Positions 22,654-34,880 of a stretch of DNA of 64,000 nt are shown in pieces (positions within the stretch are counted from its first letter, which is position 1; each line of letters opens with the position of its first letter). This DNA comes from Cynocephalus volans (taxonomy: Eukaryota > Chordata > Mammalia > Dermoptera > Cynocephalidae). The notes under the pieces are model-generated. The model had not been told where the DNA came from. It was given only the letters and a program-made list of their open reading frames with translations, and did no database searches. Made by a program: the position numbers and the translations under genes. Location of the stretch: contig NC_084463.1 of the NCBI RefSeq assembly GCF_027409185.1, positions 164,161,869 to 164,225,868 of the forward strand, given 5' to 3'.

Positions 22654-24030
22654 AGGTAAGAGAGAGCGACATTCCCTGTTGGCCCGTGGGGAGCCAGGTG
22701 CCGAGTGCAGAACATTCAGGGAGCGTCCCCCAGGCTGGCCTGCTGAGATCTCTGGGACTCTGTCTGCTCGGGGTTGAGGAAATGACTGGAATCCTTTTCT
22801 ATCTTACGGTGGTTCCAAGCAAACGTGATATTGGTGCCAGATATAAGGACCTGACACCATCATCACTGGCCTTTTAAAATAATTTTTCTTACTGTTGTCA
22901 TTGTTATTGCTGATGCAGCCACCGCTTCATTCAGAAAACATAAGTGGTTGTGAGTTATTGTGACTACCGAGGACTGAGGTCAGTGCAGGTGTCCCCACAC
23001 TGTGAGCACCTGGTGTGACGTGCCATGCTCACCATGTGCCTGTGTGATCGGGAGGAAGCGACGTTCCCCAGGAATGTGACTAGGGAGATGCAACTGCTTC
23101 CTAATGCACATGTCATGTGGGGTCCCCAGTCCCTCCCGGTGGGGAGGAGCCGCTCCACTCCCCTCGCTCCTGCGTCAGGCTGGGGGACTGGAGCAGGCTC
23201 CAGCCAGCAGCTCCCACCTTGAGCCTGGGAGGCTCTGGACAGGTGGTTAGTCATCCACTGGGGGGCCACTGGGGGACCAGCGAGCATGTTCACAGGTGAA
23301 GTCCATCCCTCTGGTCCAGCCCTGCCCCATGGAGGGGAAAGAGAAGGTATTAGAGACCACAGGGACTTCGGGAAGACACCTGCCACCCACCGGGCTAGAG
23401 CATGCAGGAGCCCCTCTACACTCCAGACTCTCTCAGAACTCACCAAATGCCGAAAAGTGAAATGTAGCACATCCCCCCTCTGCCTAGAGAGCTAAGGGGA
23501 CACCACAGACTCCAGGACTGGGAGCTGGAGTCCTTCAGGACTGGAAAGAGGTGAAGTGGTCCCAGGCTTGGTTGCAGCTTCTGAGAGAAATGCTACTGTG
23601 TCCCCCCAGGAAGAAAAGGACCAAGGAGCTGGCTCCTCCAGGCAGAGAGCAGCAGATGGACGGCCCTCGCAGGCTGCTCTTCCTGGTGTGGTGGGTGGGG
23701 CAGGGGGTAGCCAGCCTCCTAGACTGCCACATCGTCCTCCTTGTCTCCTGCTATTCACGCCCCGTGCAGGTCCCTCCCACAGTGATCAGGATGCTGTAGG
23801 AACGCTGGTGCATGACTTCTGAGGCTGGGTCATATAAGGCATTGTCATTTCTGCCATCCTCTCATGGATCACGTGCTCTGGGAGAAACCTCAGTTTCCCC
23901 ATCTATAAAATGGGCTAACAGGTCGTGTCTTCATTCCCTGGCTATGCTGTGAGGACCCAGTGAGCTGGCTGTCATTCGTTGTCCCATCTGTATTGCTTGC
24001 AGGAAGGTACAGCCCAGGATTACTGTAGAA
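22654..24030. other. Intergenic; no gene recognised
   Basis: Unique sequence apart from a MIR-like block (CTCAGTTTCCCCATCTATAA and downstream, about 23880-23965, plus orientation). The 168-codon minus frame at 22964-23470 has no domain. Confidence 0.5.
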
Positions 24031-24130
24031 TTTCTTTTTCTTTTTGGCAGCTGGCCAGTAAGGGGATCCAAACCCTTGACCTTGGTGTTATCGACACCGT
24101 GCTATCTCAAGTGAGCTAACCAGCCAGCCC
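24031..24130 (-). mobile_element. ERE-type tRNA-derived SINE
   Basis: Read on the minus strand: GGGCTGGCTGGTTAGCTCAC, a B-box-like GGTCAAGGGTTTGGATCCCC and an A-rich tail. This is the structure of the equine ERE group. Target duplication unclear. Confidence 0.75.
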
Positions 24131-24170
24131 AAGATCTATTTTATTTATTTATTTATTTATTTATTTAATG
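24131..24170 (+). repeat. (TTTA)n microsatellite
   Basis: About seven TTTA units directly next to the SINE. Confidence 0.9.
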
Positions 24171-24493
24171 AGCAGATATTAGACTGTAACTGGGGCCAAC
24201 CAAGGTCTTGCAAGCAGGCACACTCCTCCCACAGACACGGCCGGGCCAGGAAGTGTTTGACAGGCGGATCCTGGTGTCCTGGCGCCAACAGCATTTCACA
24301 TCCCTGTGTGCGGGCACACCTGTGCTGCCTTCTCACAGGAGCTCATGAAACCAGGTGGACACGAAGTGGAAGAAAGTGGGTGAGAAGAGGAAGGGACAAG
24401 CCACCTGCTAGACAGGCTGCCTATCCTGCACCCCCTTACCTTCAGTCCAGAGGAAGTCCCAGAGGTTCTACCTCACCTAGTTCACAATGATTC

Positions 24494-25079
24494 TGCCACC
24501 AACTGAACTGTGTCTCTCTGAAATTCACAGGTGGAAGCCCTGACCTCCATGTGACTGCCTTTGGAGATAAGGCCTTTAGGGAGGTAATTAAGATTAAATG
24601 AGGTCATAAGGGCGGTGGGGCCCTAATCTAAGTGTCCTTATAGGAAGAGACACCAGAGAGCTTGTTTTCTCTCTCTCTCTCCACCACATGAGGGACACAG
24701 TGAGAAGGTAGCCATCTGAAAGCCAGTAAGGGAGGCCTCACCAGGAACCAAACCCTGCAGGAGCCTTGACCTTAGACTTCCAGCTTCCAGAACTGTGAGA
24801 AAATAAAATTCTTCAGTTGACACAAAGAATGATTATGTCTTGCAATGATGAACATGCTAATTATCCTGATTTGATCATCACATATTGTACACAAGTATTG
24901 ATAGTCAACTCTGTACTCCACAAATACATATAACCAACTACGTTTCAATTTGAAAAAAGAGAGAGAGAGAGAGAGGGAGAAAGAGAAAGAAAGAAAGAAA
25001 GTAAAAGAAACTAAATTTCTGTTGTTTAAGCCATCTAGTTGGTGGCATTCTGTTATGGCAGCCTGAGCAGACTCAGACA
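24494..25079 (+). mobile_element. MLT1-type LTR interrupted by an L1 3' end
   Basis: Landmarks are AACTGAACTGTGTC, TTTGGAGATAAGGCC, ATTAAATGAGGTCATAAGG and CCAGAACTGTGAGAAAATAAA. The LTR resumes at 25006 with AAATTTCTGTTGTTTAAGCC and ends in GCAGACTCAGACA. The 193-bp insert at 24813-25005 is listed separately. Confidence 0.85.
24813..25005 (+). mobile_element. 5'-truncated L1 3' end inserted in LTR
   Basis: CTTGCAATGATGAACATGCTAATTATCC and the GTACACAAGTATTG block are the typical last 130 bp of a laurasiatherian L1. A purine-rich tail (GA/GAAA, 24956-25005) ends it. The flanks AGAAAATAAAATTCT (24798-24812) and AGAAACTAAATTTCT (25006-25020) form a 15-bp imperfect target duplication. Confidence 0.8.
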
Positions 25080-25080
25080 G

Positions 25081-28000
25081 CTTTCCTCATTTTGCTAATA
25101 ATAATTATTTACATGTGTGCAAGGATTCAGGCGTTCAGGAAGCTTCCCTATCCTTACTTCTTGATCCTGACACCCTATGGTGCAGACCATTTGGGTGCAG
25201 GAGTTTCAGGACCACAGCTCCGGCCTTGGACTCCAGGCTTAGGACTGTTCTCGATACCCCAAGTTATATATTAGAGCCAGCTGTTACCAACATGCCGGCT
25301 CAGTCCACATAGGCACTTGAGAACGCATCCCATTTTCCAGAGCGAGAACTAAGAAAAGCACAGTCAAACAAATGCATAGAAGCCCAAGGAATGTTCCAGA
25401 TGGGACCCCCAGGTGTCTCCAATGGTCTTCACTTGGTGGAAGGAAGCAGCACTGCCTTCGTGGACATGTCACCCCTTGGCTCTGCAGGGCCCCTTGCTCT
25501 GGGCAGTTTTCCCTCAAATATAGGATCCAGGAAAGAGGAACCTGGTCAGTCTGAAGCATCATACCTGCAGCATCCTGCCTGGAGTCTGCTTCCATATATG
25601 TATTTACAGCGTGAATAAATGGCTGACTGGGTGCAAAGAAATGGATTAAAGAGGCTGGAGAGGCAGAGAGAATATCCGAGTCCCTGCTGTCCACACGCAC
25701 TCTGTGGGTCTCTGCAGCCTGCTGGCCACGTTCCCAGGCACCTCCCTCGGTGTTCCCAGCCGGCCACGCACCTCTGCCTCGGGAAACTGGATCCCACGAG
25801 ACAGCTAAGCCTTCGGATGCCTGTAATTCCTCGGCTAATGCTTAACTTAATTAAGACATCGACTTTAATGGCATTCTCACCAATTACTTTAAGAAACGAC
25901 AGGTCTGTAAGAGGATATTTCCTGGTGTGCAAAGGTATCACGATGAAATCTCCAAGTCACCGTTTCAACACAGGAAGTTACTGGCTACCTGGGGTGGCGC
26001 GGCCCTGTGCACAATTGGCCTGCTGTTGCCAGCGTTATTTAAGAGGCGAGGCATCCATGTTTCCCAGGAGCCAGTCGGGGGAAAAGAAGGATCAATTGAG
26101 TATTTGAGCCCCGCGTATAGACCTCCTCGATGCTGGGTTTGCTCTGATGCAAATGGAAAGTCAGCTCTGTACACTCAAACTTGTCACTTTTTCTCTTCCC
26201 AACTTCTGTCGTGCCTCAAAGTCAGCTGAAAAAAATAGTCAGCTTGAGTTAGATTAGCATTTCGCCCCTTCTTCCTTTGTCTGTCTTTATGCACTCCCAT
26301 TTTTAAAATAGATATCATATTTTTATAAAGTTCAAGTATGAGATGGCCAGCCGTTTATCAGTCCTGCACCTTGTCCACGCAAGTTGAACATGAGGCTGAA
26401 CTCCCCGCTAGATTATAGACGCTCTCACGATCAGTGTCTATCCGGTATGTCAGGTTTATGGGAAGACGAACACCTACTTCTGTAAAGAATTGAATGCATG
26501 GTTTCTAGAAAGAGCTCTTTCCAAAGCGAGGGGGTCTACCCCTCTGTAAGATATGGTCCCCTCTTATAACATGCTGCTCTGTTTTCAAAAGCAACTGTGT
26601 GATATGAGCAAATCCCTCCTTTGGGAAGGATGGGGCCGTTATGTTCGTACATCCTTAAGCTACCCTATGGGCAGGGGTGGGGACTTTTCTGGGATCTTTC
26701 TCCATCATGAAAGCAGAACCAAAGGGGGCAAGATTTAACTTGGGTCAGCACCCCCACCTCCACCCCCTCTCTCCATCCTTGACGCCCTGGATGGATTCAG
26801 TAGGACAATGAGTTCATGATTCTAGTGTCCTTCTTTGGCCAACTGGCCGTTTAGGGTCCTAAAGAGTAACCAAGGCCAGTGCCCACAGTGGGAAGGAAGA
26901 ACCACTGGTAACGGGCAGCCCCAGACCATGTGTACACATCTCACGTGAAACTCATCGACATCGGAGTGCGTGTTTCCCAGCACAGCCCTCACCACGCAAA
27001 CCCCTCCCTGCCCACAAGCCGGTGCCAGACTCAGACCTCCGAAATCCATGTGTACTTGGGAAATCCAAGCACATTCTCATTCTCCGACATGCAGTGATGG
27101 TGGTGATAAAACTGGGAAATCTTCGCCCACACCAGACATAGATGGAGCCAACCGTGCCAGTGTAAACAAGACCACCACCAACGAATTGGGGAAGGAAACA
27201 AACCCAGGCGGCATCTATGCTCCCCCTTTGCTCTAAATACCCCCTGGGCTCTATACCCTTCCTCGGACCAGGGAACACGTGCAACTTTTGTGAGAGCAGC
27301 TCTGGCTCGGTCTGCACTCTCTGGCCCAGAGCCGGGGCCGTCCCCTCGGCCACCTCTCCACTGGGCAGCCATGTCCTCTGCAGAGATGCACGTCTGCTTA
27401 TTTATTCGATCCATTTTGACTTATTCATCAGATTCACATGGACTCTTTTTGATAAGAGCCCAAAGAGTGGAAGGGAAAGCAACTCTCTGGATGCAGGGGC
27501 TGGTCCACACCTGTTTTCTCTTAATCCCTCTACTAGGTCCCTATGATAGGCAAGACCAGGGCAGAGGGTAGGCAGGGAAGAGAGGCCGTAGGAGACAGGC
27601 GTTGCTTCATGCCCAGTTTTGAGGGCCAGCCTGGTCATGGGGAACCCTGAAGGTGGGGACCTGCTGTTCCCACCTCATCCTGGGGCAGATCCACATGTTT
27701 GTGAAGAGGGACGGGAACACAGAACTGACCGACACAGGTCAGACAAAAACACCCCTCCTGCAGTCAAAGTCCAGATCCCCAGCCTGGCACTCAAGCCTCT
27801 CCAGATCAATGGCTTTCCCGGCATCTCCACCCTCACCGTGCCACTTCAGACCCCTGTGCTCAACCCAGCAGGGCAGCCACTGTCTCGTCCCCAAGCTCAC
27901 TGTTCATGCCCTGCACAGACCCCGCCTACCGACTTGGCTTCAGAGCATCCCCAGCCTCTGACGTCGGCTGCTAAGGACTCCCAGCCACCTCCTCATCCAA

Positions 28001-28389
28001 GAATTGCTCACAATGGCACGGGAGCCACCTGGCCCAGAGCATCACATGGGGACCACTGTGCCTAGGAGAGCACAGCCAGTGACCAACTGATCCGGCAGCA
28101 CAAAAGGCCCTCATGCCTGTAGGTGGGACCAACTCTGTGGTACAAGTCACACTCCAGAGCTCCCTGCGGGGTCAGGCTGAAGCTGGTCCCAGCTGAGACC
28201 ACCACCTTCCTGGGCTTTACCCCTGCCCCACTCTGCCTCCTGAACTTCCTTTTTCCTGAGAGCCCCCCTCAATAAATCACGGGGACCGGATGCAGCAGCT
28301 CTGCATCCAGGAAAGCTGGCCTGAGACCCTGGCCTTTTGTGTATCTCTGGCTTAGCTGCCTCTGTCCCCTCTGTGGAAAGTCCTTCTAC
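25081..28389. other. Intergenic, mostly unique; possible conserved block at 25830-26240
   Basis: No gene. The subinterval 25830-26240 is repeat-free, with AT-rich motif-dense sequence (TTAACTTAATTAAG, CACAATTGGCC) and looks like a conserved non-coding element. Minus-strand frames near 25284-25941 and 26952-27414 show no domain. Confidence 0.45.
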
Positions 28390-28394
28390 CCCTT

Positions 28395-28777
28395 ATTATG
28401 GGCTGAATTGTGTCCCCCAAATATTCAAATGTTGAAGTCCTACCCCCAAGACCTCAGAATGCAATCACATTTTGAGATAGGGCCTTTCAAGAGGTAATTA
28501 AGTTAAATGAGGCCATTAGGGTGGGCCCTAATCCCATAGGACTATGTCCTTAAAAGAAGAGGAGATTAGGACACAGACACACGCAGAGGGGTGACCACGT
28601 GAGGACACAGGGAGAATACGCCATCTACAAGCCAAAGAGAGAAGCCTCAGAAAGAACGAGCTCTGTGACACTTTGATCTCAGACTTCTGGACTCAAAGAC
28701 ATTGAGAAAATAAATTTCTTTTGTTTAAGCTCCCAGTCCATGATGTTCTATTACAGCAGCCCTGAAAGATCAATACA
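28395..28777 (+). mobile_element. MLT1-type solo LTR
   Basis: GGGCTGAATTGTGTCCCCC, GAGATAGGGCC, ATGAGGCCATTAGGG and ATTGAGAAAATAAATTTC landmarks; ends ATCAATACA. CCCTT occurs on both sides (28390-28394 and 28778-28782), a perfect 5-bp target duplication. Confidence 0.9.
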
Positions 28778-30679
28778 CCCTTCACCCACTGACAATGCAT
28801 TTGTCCTGCAGGGTCCAGCTGGACTAGCACCCATTCTGTAGTGCTCCCCAGGTTCTCCAAGAAGGAATGAATCATTTCTCTGGAACATTCTTGTGCCTCT
28901 CTTAACATGCGTGTGTGTGTGTATATATACACACGCACATATACCAACCCCACCTACATTATGTCAGTTACGGACGTTCCTGTCCCCAGCAGAGACTTTG
29001 TCTTTTAATTTATCCCATCATTGCATTCCATGCAGAACCTAGCAAATTGTCAATCAGTGTTTGTGGAGTTCAAAACGGGCTTGGATTGAATTCCTTGACT
29101 CCCCAGGGCAGGCGTCCTGCCTCCTCCCCAGCAGGCCAAGCTCAGTGGCAACTCAGATGGTATCGCAGGCGGGCACAGGGCAGAACAGGATTGTGCTCAG
29201 ATCTCAAACACTGGCCCCATTGAGATGACTCTGGGGACAGAGAATAGGGACTTAAATTTCTTTCCATGTGGCTGAAAGTTTCCTAGGAAGTCGCTAACTG
29301 AACACACCTCACCAAAAAGATTACAGATGAAACGGGACACCCGAACCCGCCCCAGCTCCCGCAGGACTCCTAATCTGCAGGGCGGCTTCCCCTAAGACCC
29401 CCTTCAGAAGCGCGACTGCTGGGAGCCCGCTCACCCGAGAGGTCAATTGTCTGATATCACTGAGCCAAAGCTATCTGTTTAACAGACAACGTATCTGAGT
29501 GTCAGAATCAGCAACCATCATCCAAGATGCTGGGGTTTTCTCCTGCGCTGAAATGGATCTTTTGAGAGTCACTCAAGAGGAAAGAATGTGGAAGGACGGA
29601 GTGCAGTGGGGTACGTCGGTGAGTGAGGCCCTCCACTAGAAGGGAAACACTGAAAACAGGGAGTTTACTCTTTTATCAGACACTTCCTTCAGTTACCTAT
29701 AAACCTTGCCGTCAGAGAAGCCACCGTTTGCTTTTCTGAGGAAGGGAAGGCCGGGATGCACCAAGAGCGATGCATGTTTCCTGCAAATGTTCTCGACTGT
29801 CAGGAGCAGGTTTTTTTTTTTGAAGTAAATGCACAAGACTCTCCCTGCCCCCACCCTCCATGAGAATCCTAAGGGCTGCTTTGCATAGGCTGCCTGGTGG
29901 GCAGGAGGGAGGCAATGCAAATATCATAGGACGGATTATGATCGCTCGGCCCTTGCCTTATGCACAATAGATTTCTAGCCAGACCCAATGTTAGCCACAG
30001 CCAGGTTGCATTTTTAAAAGGACTTCTGTGCATTTTTCTCCCTCCTAGGACTTCGAAGTCCCTTAGATGACATCAAAAGGGTTTAGAGCAGATATTCAGA
30101 ATGAACCCTCCTCCCCCAACCAGTATGGTTGGCTTTGTAGTAACAGTCTTCTCATTTGTTGGATACTTACGTAACTTAAGATGAAAAGACATTTTATAGC
30201 CTTCTGGCAAAATGATGGGAAATGAACAGCATACCTGGGGCTCCTTTATGCCTGGGAGGGAGTCAATTTCAGGCCATGGGAAAAGGGCACTTTTCCCTGC
30301 TTCTTGGGATCAACCTCTTGCTTTTCAATATTTCCATACAATGACTTTTCATAAAGCCATGTAAGAAATACCTTGGTTAATTGGTCGAGATGAAAGAACA
30401 TGATAACGCAGTGGTCACGGAGACCCAAGAATTCGTTAAGTAACTGGTTTCCAAGTAGGTTTGTTTAAATGTTCATGTCCCTCTCTGATTTGCAGACATT
30501 AAAACAAACCAGGCAGCTGGAGTTGAAGACAAGAAAGTTGGAATCCAAGGTTCTAAGCAAGTCAGCTCATTTTAATGGGCCTCAAATGACCCAACAAAGA
30601 AATGGGCCTAATTATACCCACTGCATCAGGTCATTGTGATGTTTAATTAATGCTTGAAAATGTTTTGAAATCCTCAGAT
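28778..30679. other. Intergenic, mostly unique; no gene recognised
   Basis: Contains a short GT/TA-rich patch at 28910-28940 and otherwise repeat-poor sequence. The stretch at 29290-30230 is a candidate conserved non-coding block by its lack of repeats only. Confidence 0.45.
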
Positions 30680-30690
30680 GAAAATAGACC

Positions 30691-30772
30691 ACCAAAGTCA
30701 AGGGTTCAGATCCCCATCCTGGCCGGCCACCAAAAAAAACCCAAAAACAAAGTCAAACAACAACAACAAAAA
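30691..30772 (+). mobile_element. ERE-type SINE, 5'-truncated
   Basis: 82 bp with AAAGTCAAGGGTTCAGATCC (B-box region), CCTGGCCGGCCACC and an A-rich tail. A perfect 11-bp duplication, GAAAATAGACC, flanks it (30680-30690 and 30773-30783). Confidence 0.85.
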
Positions 30773-30833
30773 GAAAATAGACCGTAAATGCAGAGTGTTA
30801 TTATAGAATGCAGTTGGATGCCTTCCTCCCCAA

Positions 30834-31260
30834 ATATCCGTTTCTATTGCTTACATCAGAATACCTGAAACTGGGTAATTTGTAAAGAAATATTTATTGC
30901 TTACAGTTTCGGAGGCTGGGAAGTCCCAAGTCCAGAGAACGCATCTGGTGAGGGCTTTGTTCTTGTTGGTGACTTTGCTCAGCAACTCAGGGTGTCACAT
31001 GGTGGTGGCAGAGCAAGAGAGAGAGAGAGAGAGAGAGAGCTACTGGTGCACTCTCCTTTTAAAGCCATCAGAACCATACCCATGACTGCCATTAAACCAT
31101 CCAATAGATTAATCCATTCACTACGCACGTTCCTACAATCCAATCACCTCTTCAAGGTCCCACCTTCCAATGACCATAATAGGATTTCCCATCTTCCCAA
31201 CAGTCACAGTGGGGATCAAGCCTCAGTGAATTTGGGGGATGTCCAATCCACATCGCTATA
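30834..31260 (-). mobile_element. MaLR-type LTR (MST/MLT1), minus orientation
   Basis: CCGTTTCTATTGCTTACATC, CTGAAACTGGGTAATTTGTA, CAGTTTCGGAGGCTGGGAAG and CCAATCACCTCTTCAAGG are reverse-orientation LTR landmarks. A GA-dinucleotide run lies inside (31014-31040). Probably the 3' LTR of the element whose internal part follows. Confidence 0.85.
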
Positions 31261-31862
31261 CCCCTGGCACCCCAAAACTCATGTCCTTTTCACATAGAAA
31301 TACATTCATTTCATTCCCAAAGTCTTAACTTGTTTCAACTCAAAAGTCCAAAGTCCAATCTGTGAAATAAAAACAAGTTATCGACTTCCAAGATACAGTG
31401 GTGAGACAAACATGGGGTCTAAATTCTCAATCAAAAAGGGAGAAATAGGCCAAAAGAAAGGGGTAACAGGTCCCAAACAAGTTCGAAACCCAGCAGGGCA
31501 GGCATCAAATCTCAAAGTGGGTGAATCACATACTTTGACTCCATGTTCAGTGTCCTCTGTGCGCTGGTGGGGGGGTTGGGTCCCCAAGTCCTCAGGCAGC
31601 TCTGCTCCTATAGCTTTCCTGGGCTCAGCCCACACTTCGGCTCTTGCAGGCTGGCATCACACGCTGGGAGCTCCACAGCCCTGGGGTCTCCACGGCCTCG
31701 GTGGCAGTGCCGCTGTCACAGCTCCACTGGGTATGGCCTGGGTGACGATTCTCTGCTGCAACTCCGACCCCACGTTCCTGCTCGGCAGTGCTTCAGTGAA
31801 TCACACAAGAGCCATTAGAACCACAGCCTGGCCTCGCAGCCAAGAAGGTTTCTTTTTCTAAT
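31261..31862 (-). mobile_element. MaLR internal (non-coding) remnant, minus orientation
   Basis: CCCCTGGCACCCCAAAACTC, AAGTCTTAACTTGTTTCAAC, GGCAGCTCTGCTCCTATAGC and TGCTGCAACTCCGACCCC follow the internal sequence order of THE1/MST elements in reverse. These internal regions have no intact gag or pol genes; none is seen here. Confidence 0.7.
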
Positions 31863-34379
31863 GATTGTTTTCTAGGATGTAAACACAGCTTTTCTTCTCC
31901 TGCTCCTCCTCCTCCTTCTCTGTTCTATGGGATTCTCCTCTCTGTGCAATATGCTGAAAATGTACATTTGATAAGAAAGATATTTGGAAACCTGGGGCAG
32001 GAGGGAAGTTGTGAATTCCCTGCCCACCATCTCAGAAGGGCATGAAAAGTGGGAGGAGCCGGCTGGACTTCTGTGCTGGGGAGTGAAGTGACTCTGCCTG
32101 TCTCTGCAGACCTTCCTCATGCCAGCATGCCCTGGAAGTAGGTGCCCGGTGTGCTTGGGCACCAGCCCAGCTGGGGAGCCCTTGTGGCAAGAGGGGAGGG
32201 GAAGGACGGACACGCCTGTCCTGAGTACAGTTTGCAGGGTCCCCGGTCGCAGCCCACTCCCACTGCTAAGAAGCAAGCAGCTGCCCACTGGGGATGATGT
32301 GGGCTCTGAATGCCCTGACCACGGGCGATCACTTTCCACGTGTCAGGACAAGGCTGTGCACCATGCCAGCTAAAGAGTGAGTGCAGAGACCCCGAGCAGG
32401 TCCCCTTCCTCCAGGGCTCACCAGCCTCGTGGGGAACCCCAGCACCCTCAGGGAGGCCGTGCAGCTTAGACAGAAACAGAAACGAAGTCCAGGGAGCCCT
32501 GTTTAAGAGATAAGGGCCCTTGGCATGATTTCACCATGGGGGCCTGGGCCTGGGCAGTGAGGGTGAATTGTCATGGCCTCAATGGATCCAGGCAGGCTTC
32601 CTGGAGGAGGTGAGGCCCAGCAGAGCTTTGAAGTGTGTGAAACAGTTGGTGAGATGTGACGGTGGGAGGGGGCAGTGAACAGGTACACAGAACTGAGGAA
32701 GCCCAGGTGAGCCTGTCCAGTCAGCTGAGTCGATGGCCTGGGGCATATTCTGAGCAGATGGGCCACCACGATTTCTGTATAAGAGATTTAAATTATGTGT
32801 TCATTCCAGTGACCACGTCCTCCACCCATCACATAAATATGGAATCATCCAGAATCATCTGGATGCTTCACATCTCAAGACTCGGGTTTGCATTTCTCTT
32901 TCCTCTGAACCTTTTCTGGGACGTGTTTTTGGCAGACTTGAAATTCTATGAACCTCCTTCTCAGAATAATACTTATAAATGCAAAACAAAGTATAAGAGA
33001 TTACAAAGGAAACAAATTACACTTAAATCAGTTAAACTAATATTTTTTTTAAAAATTAATTTGTCGTATAGCAGCTGCCCTGCTTTACTGACACATGCCA
33101 TCAACCCAGACGCAGGTCTGGGAACTCCTGTGATTCCGAAGGGCGGATCAGCCCAGAGAGCATTGCACGGAATCTGCAACCGCCGTGTGCAGCTTGAAAA
33201 TATGCGTGATCTCTGTCAGTGACAGAGCCACATGCCCTGCTACGATGACTGGGGCAGTTGCCCACATTCAAAATGCCAAATTGCAGTTAGAGGTGGGTGG
33301 AAAGAAAGATGTAACTTTTCCCCACTCTAGGTTCACGGAGCCCAGGTTAGAACCTCTGACTCGGGGGACTATGTGTGGCCCTTCACATGCTGGGAAATGG
33401 ATGTCTGCCCGCCGTCCTGAGGTGGACGTCTGAGCAGGTGGCTGTGGCAAAATGGTCATCGAGTTCCACGTGCCTTGGTCCTCTGAGTGAACTCCTTTAC
33501 CAGCTGGAAAAAGGCAGAAACAGAAAGGTGTGTTCACAGGACGTGGTGTCCTGGGACATCGGTCCCTCTCATTGACACTGAGAACTTGCTCCAAGGGAAA
33601 GGCACACAGCGAGAGAGACCTGCCCACCTCCCTGGAGAAAGTGCATGTTTTACTGTTTAGGGGAGTGTGATGGTCCTGTGTGGACTAAGGGAGAGGCAGC
33701 CCACCCGGCTGGGGCCTGGCCTCCTACCAAAGAGTCAGAGCCCCTTCTGCCCCCAACAGGAGTCCTGCCTTCAGCCCTGTCCACCCCATAACAGGTTTGC
33801 CCAGCATAGAACCTCTGGCATGTCCTCAGCATCCCTGAATGACACCCATGCTCCCTGGTCTTGGCCACCCAGCCTCTCTACTCTGGCCAGGCCACTCCAT
33901 GAAGCTGCTGTCCCTGCCCCCTCCATTACCCCCACCTTCCTCTCTGCGGAACTCTTACCCCCTGCGGGTTCCAACTGCATTGGCTGGGACATCTCCCCCA
34001 CACCCGAAAACCATACTGCCCTCTCGTCTGGGCCAGCCCCTCTATCTCTTGACCACGTCCAGTCATTGCCCGTTGGCTTGTGATGGTTTGTGCACAGGGT
34101 CAAGTCCCCATCTTAGTGGGGAGGGGGAGGGTGGTACCCAACCCAGCCCCGTGCGGGATGCAGAAAGATGCTCTCAGGTGAGTGCCTGGCTAGGGTGCCG
34201 GGCCATTGTGGCAGACAGCACAGAAGAGATGGGAGAGGGGCAGGGGGCATCAGAAGCATCCCTTAGAAAGCCACATTTAACTGTGCCTCTTCCAAAGGGC
34301 AGACTGAGGGTCTGCAGCAGGTCCGGTCCGTCTGCGAGTGGAAACTTTGCCGAGGAGGGAACGCTGTGGTCTGTTGACC
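31863..34379. other. Intergenic; no gene recognised
   Basis: Unique sequence with a CTC/CTT-rich patch at 31890-31925 and a possible L2-like block at 32585-32700. The longest open frames (188 codons at 32656, 223 codons at 33839) have no recognisable domain. Confidence 0.45.
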
Positions 34380-34880
34380 AAAACAAGCCCATTTGCAAAT
34401 TGGCAGGTGGAATTTGCCCTGTGAAGATAAAAGGCTTGATTTGGGAACATTTAAAAAAGTTGTTTAAATGTTTTTTATTGAGTGCAAAAACAAGAGAGGG
34501 AAAAAAATAATTAAGTTAATAAAAATTTTACTGAATTAAGTGAGAAACAATGGCAGTATTTTAAAGCAACCAATTCCATTGGGGTTTTTTAAACAGACTT
34601 TTACAAGCTGTTTTGGGGGGAGGAGTTTGGGGTGTTTTTTGTTTTTTTTTTTTCCTTTTTTAATCCTTGCTCAGTGAAAATCCTTCTAAATTACTGCTAA
34701 TCACATTATTTTCAATTCCTGAGCATGATTTTTCCCTGCACTTGGGGAGACTCTGTTTCCCAATTTATTGATGGGCAGGCCAGCTTCCCTACTGGCGGCT
34801 TCTGCAATCAGACTCTAAGATTCGTTAATGAGTCTGCTGTTAACATGAGAGCCATTTAATGGCAACCAAATTCCCGCGGG
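34380..34880. promoter_or_regulatory. Candidate enhancer-like AT-rich block
   Basis: A repeat-poor AT-rich island within GC-richer flanks. Seen: a perfect 10-bp inverted repeat (34446-34455 and 34463-34472), a SOX-type AACAATGG (34546-34553), an inverted CCAAT pair with 3-bp spacer (34570-34582), and several TAATTA/ATTA-like motifs. Function is inference. Confidence 0.35.

Noticed and set aside
22964..23470. 168-codon minus frame
   Set aside because: No domain; flanked by non-coding sequence and no promoter or conserved start.
32656..33222. 188-codon plus frame
   Set aside because: Part is plausible-looking, but there is no domain or splice context, and the frame includes unrelated AT-rich sequence.
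33839..34510. 223-codon plus frame
   Set aside because: No recognisable domain; the last part runs into AT-rich sequence. Chance frame.
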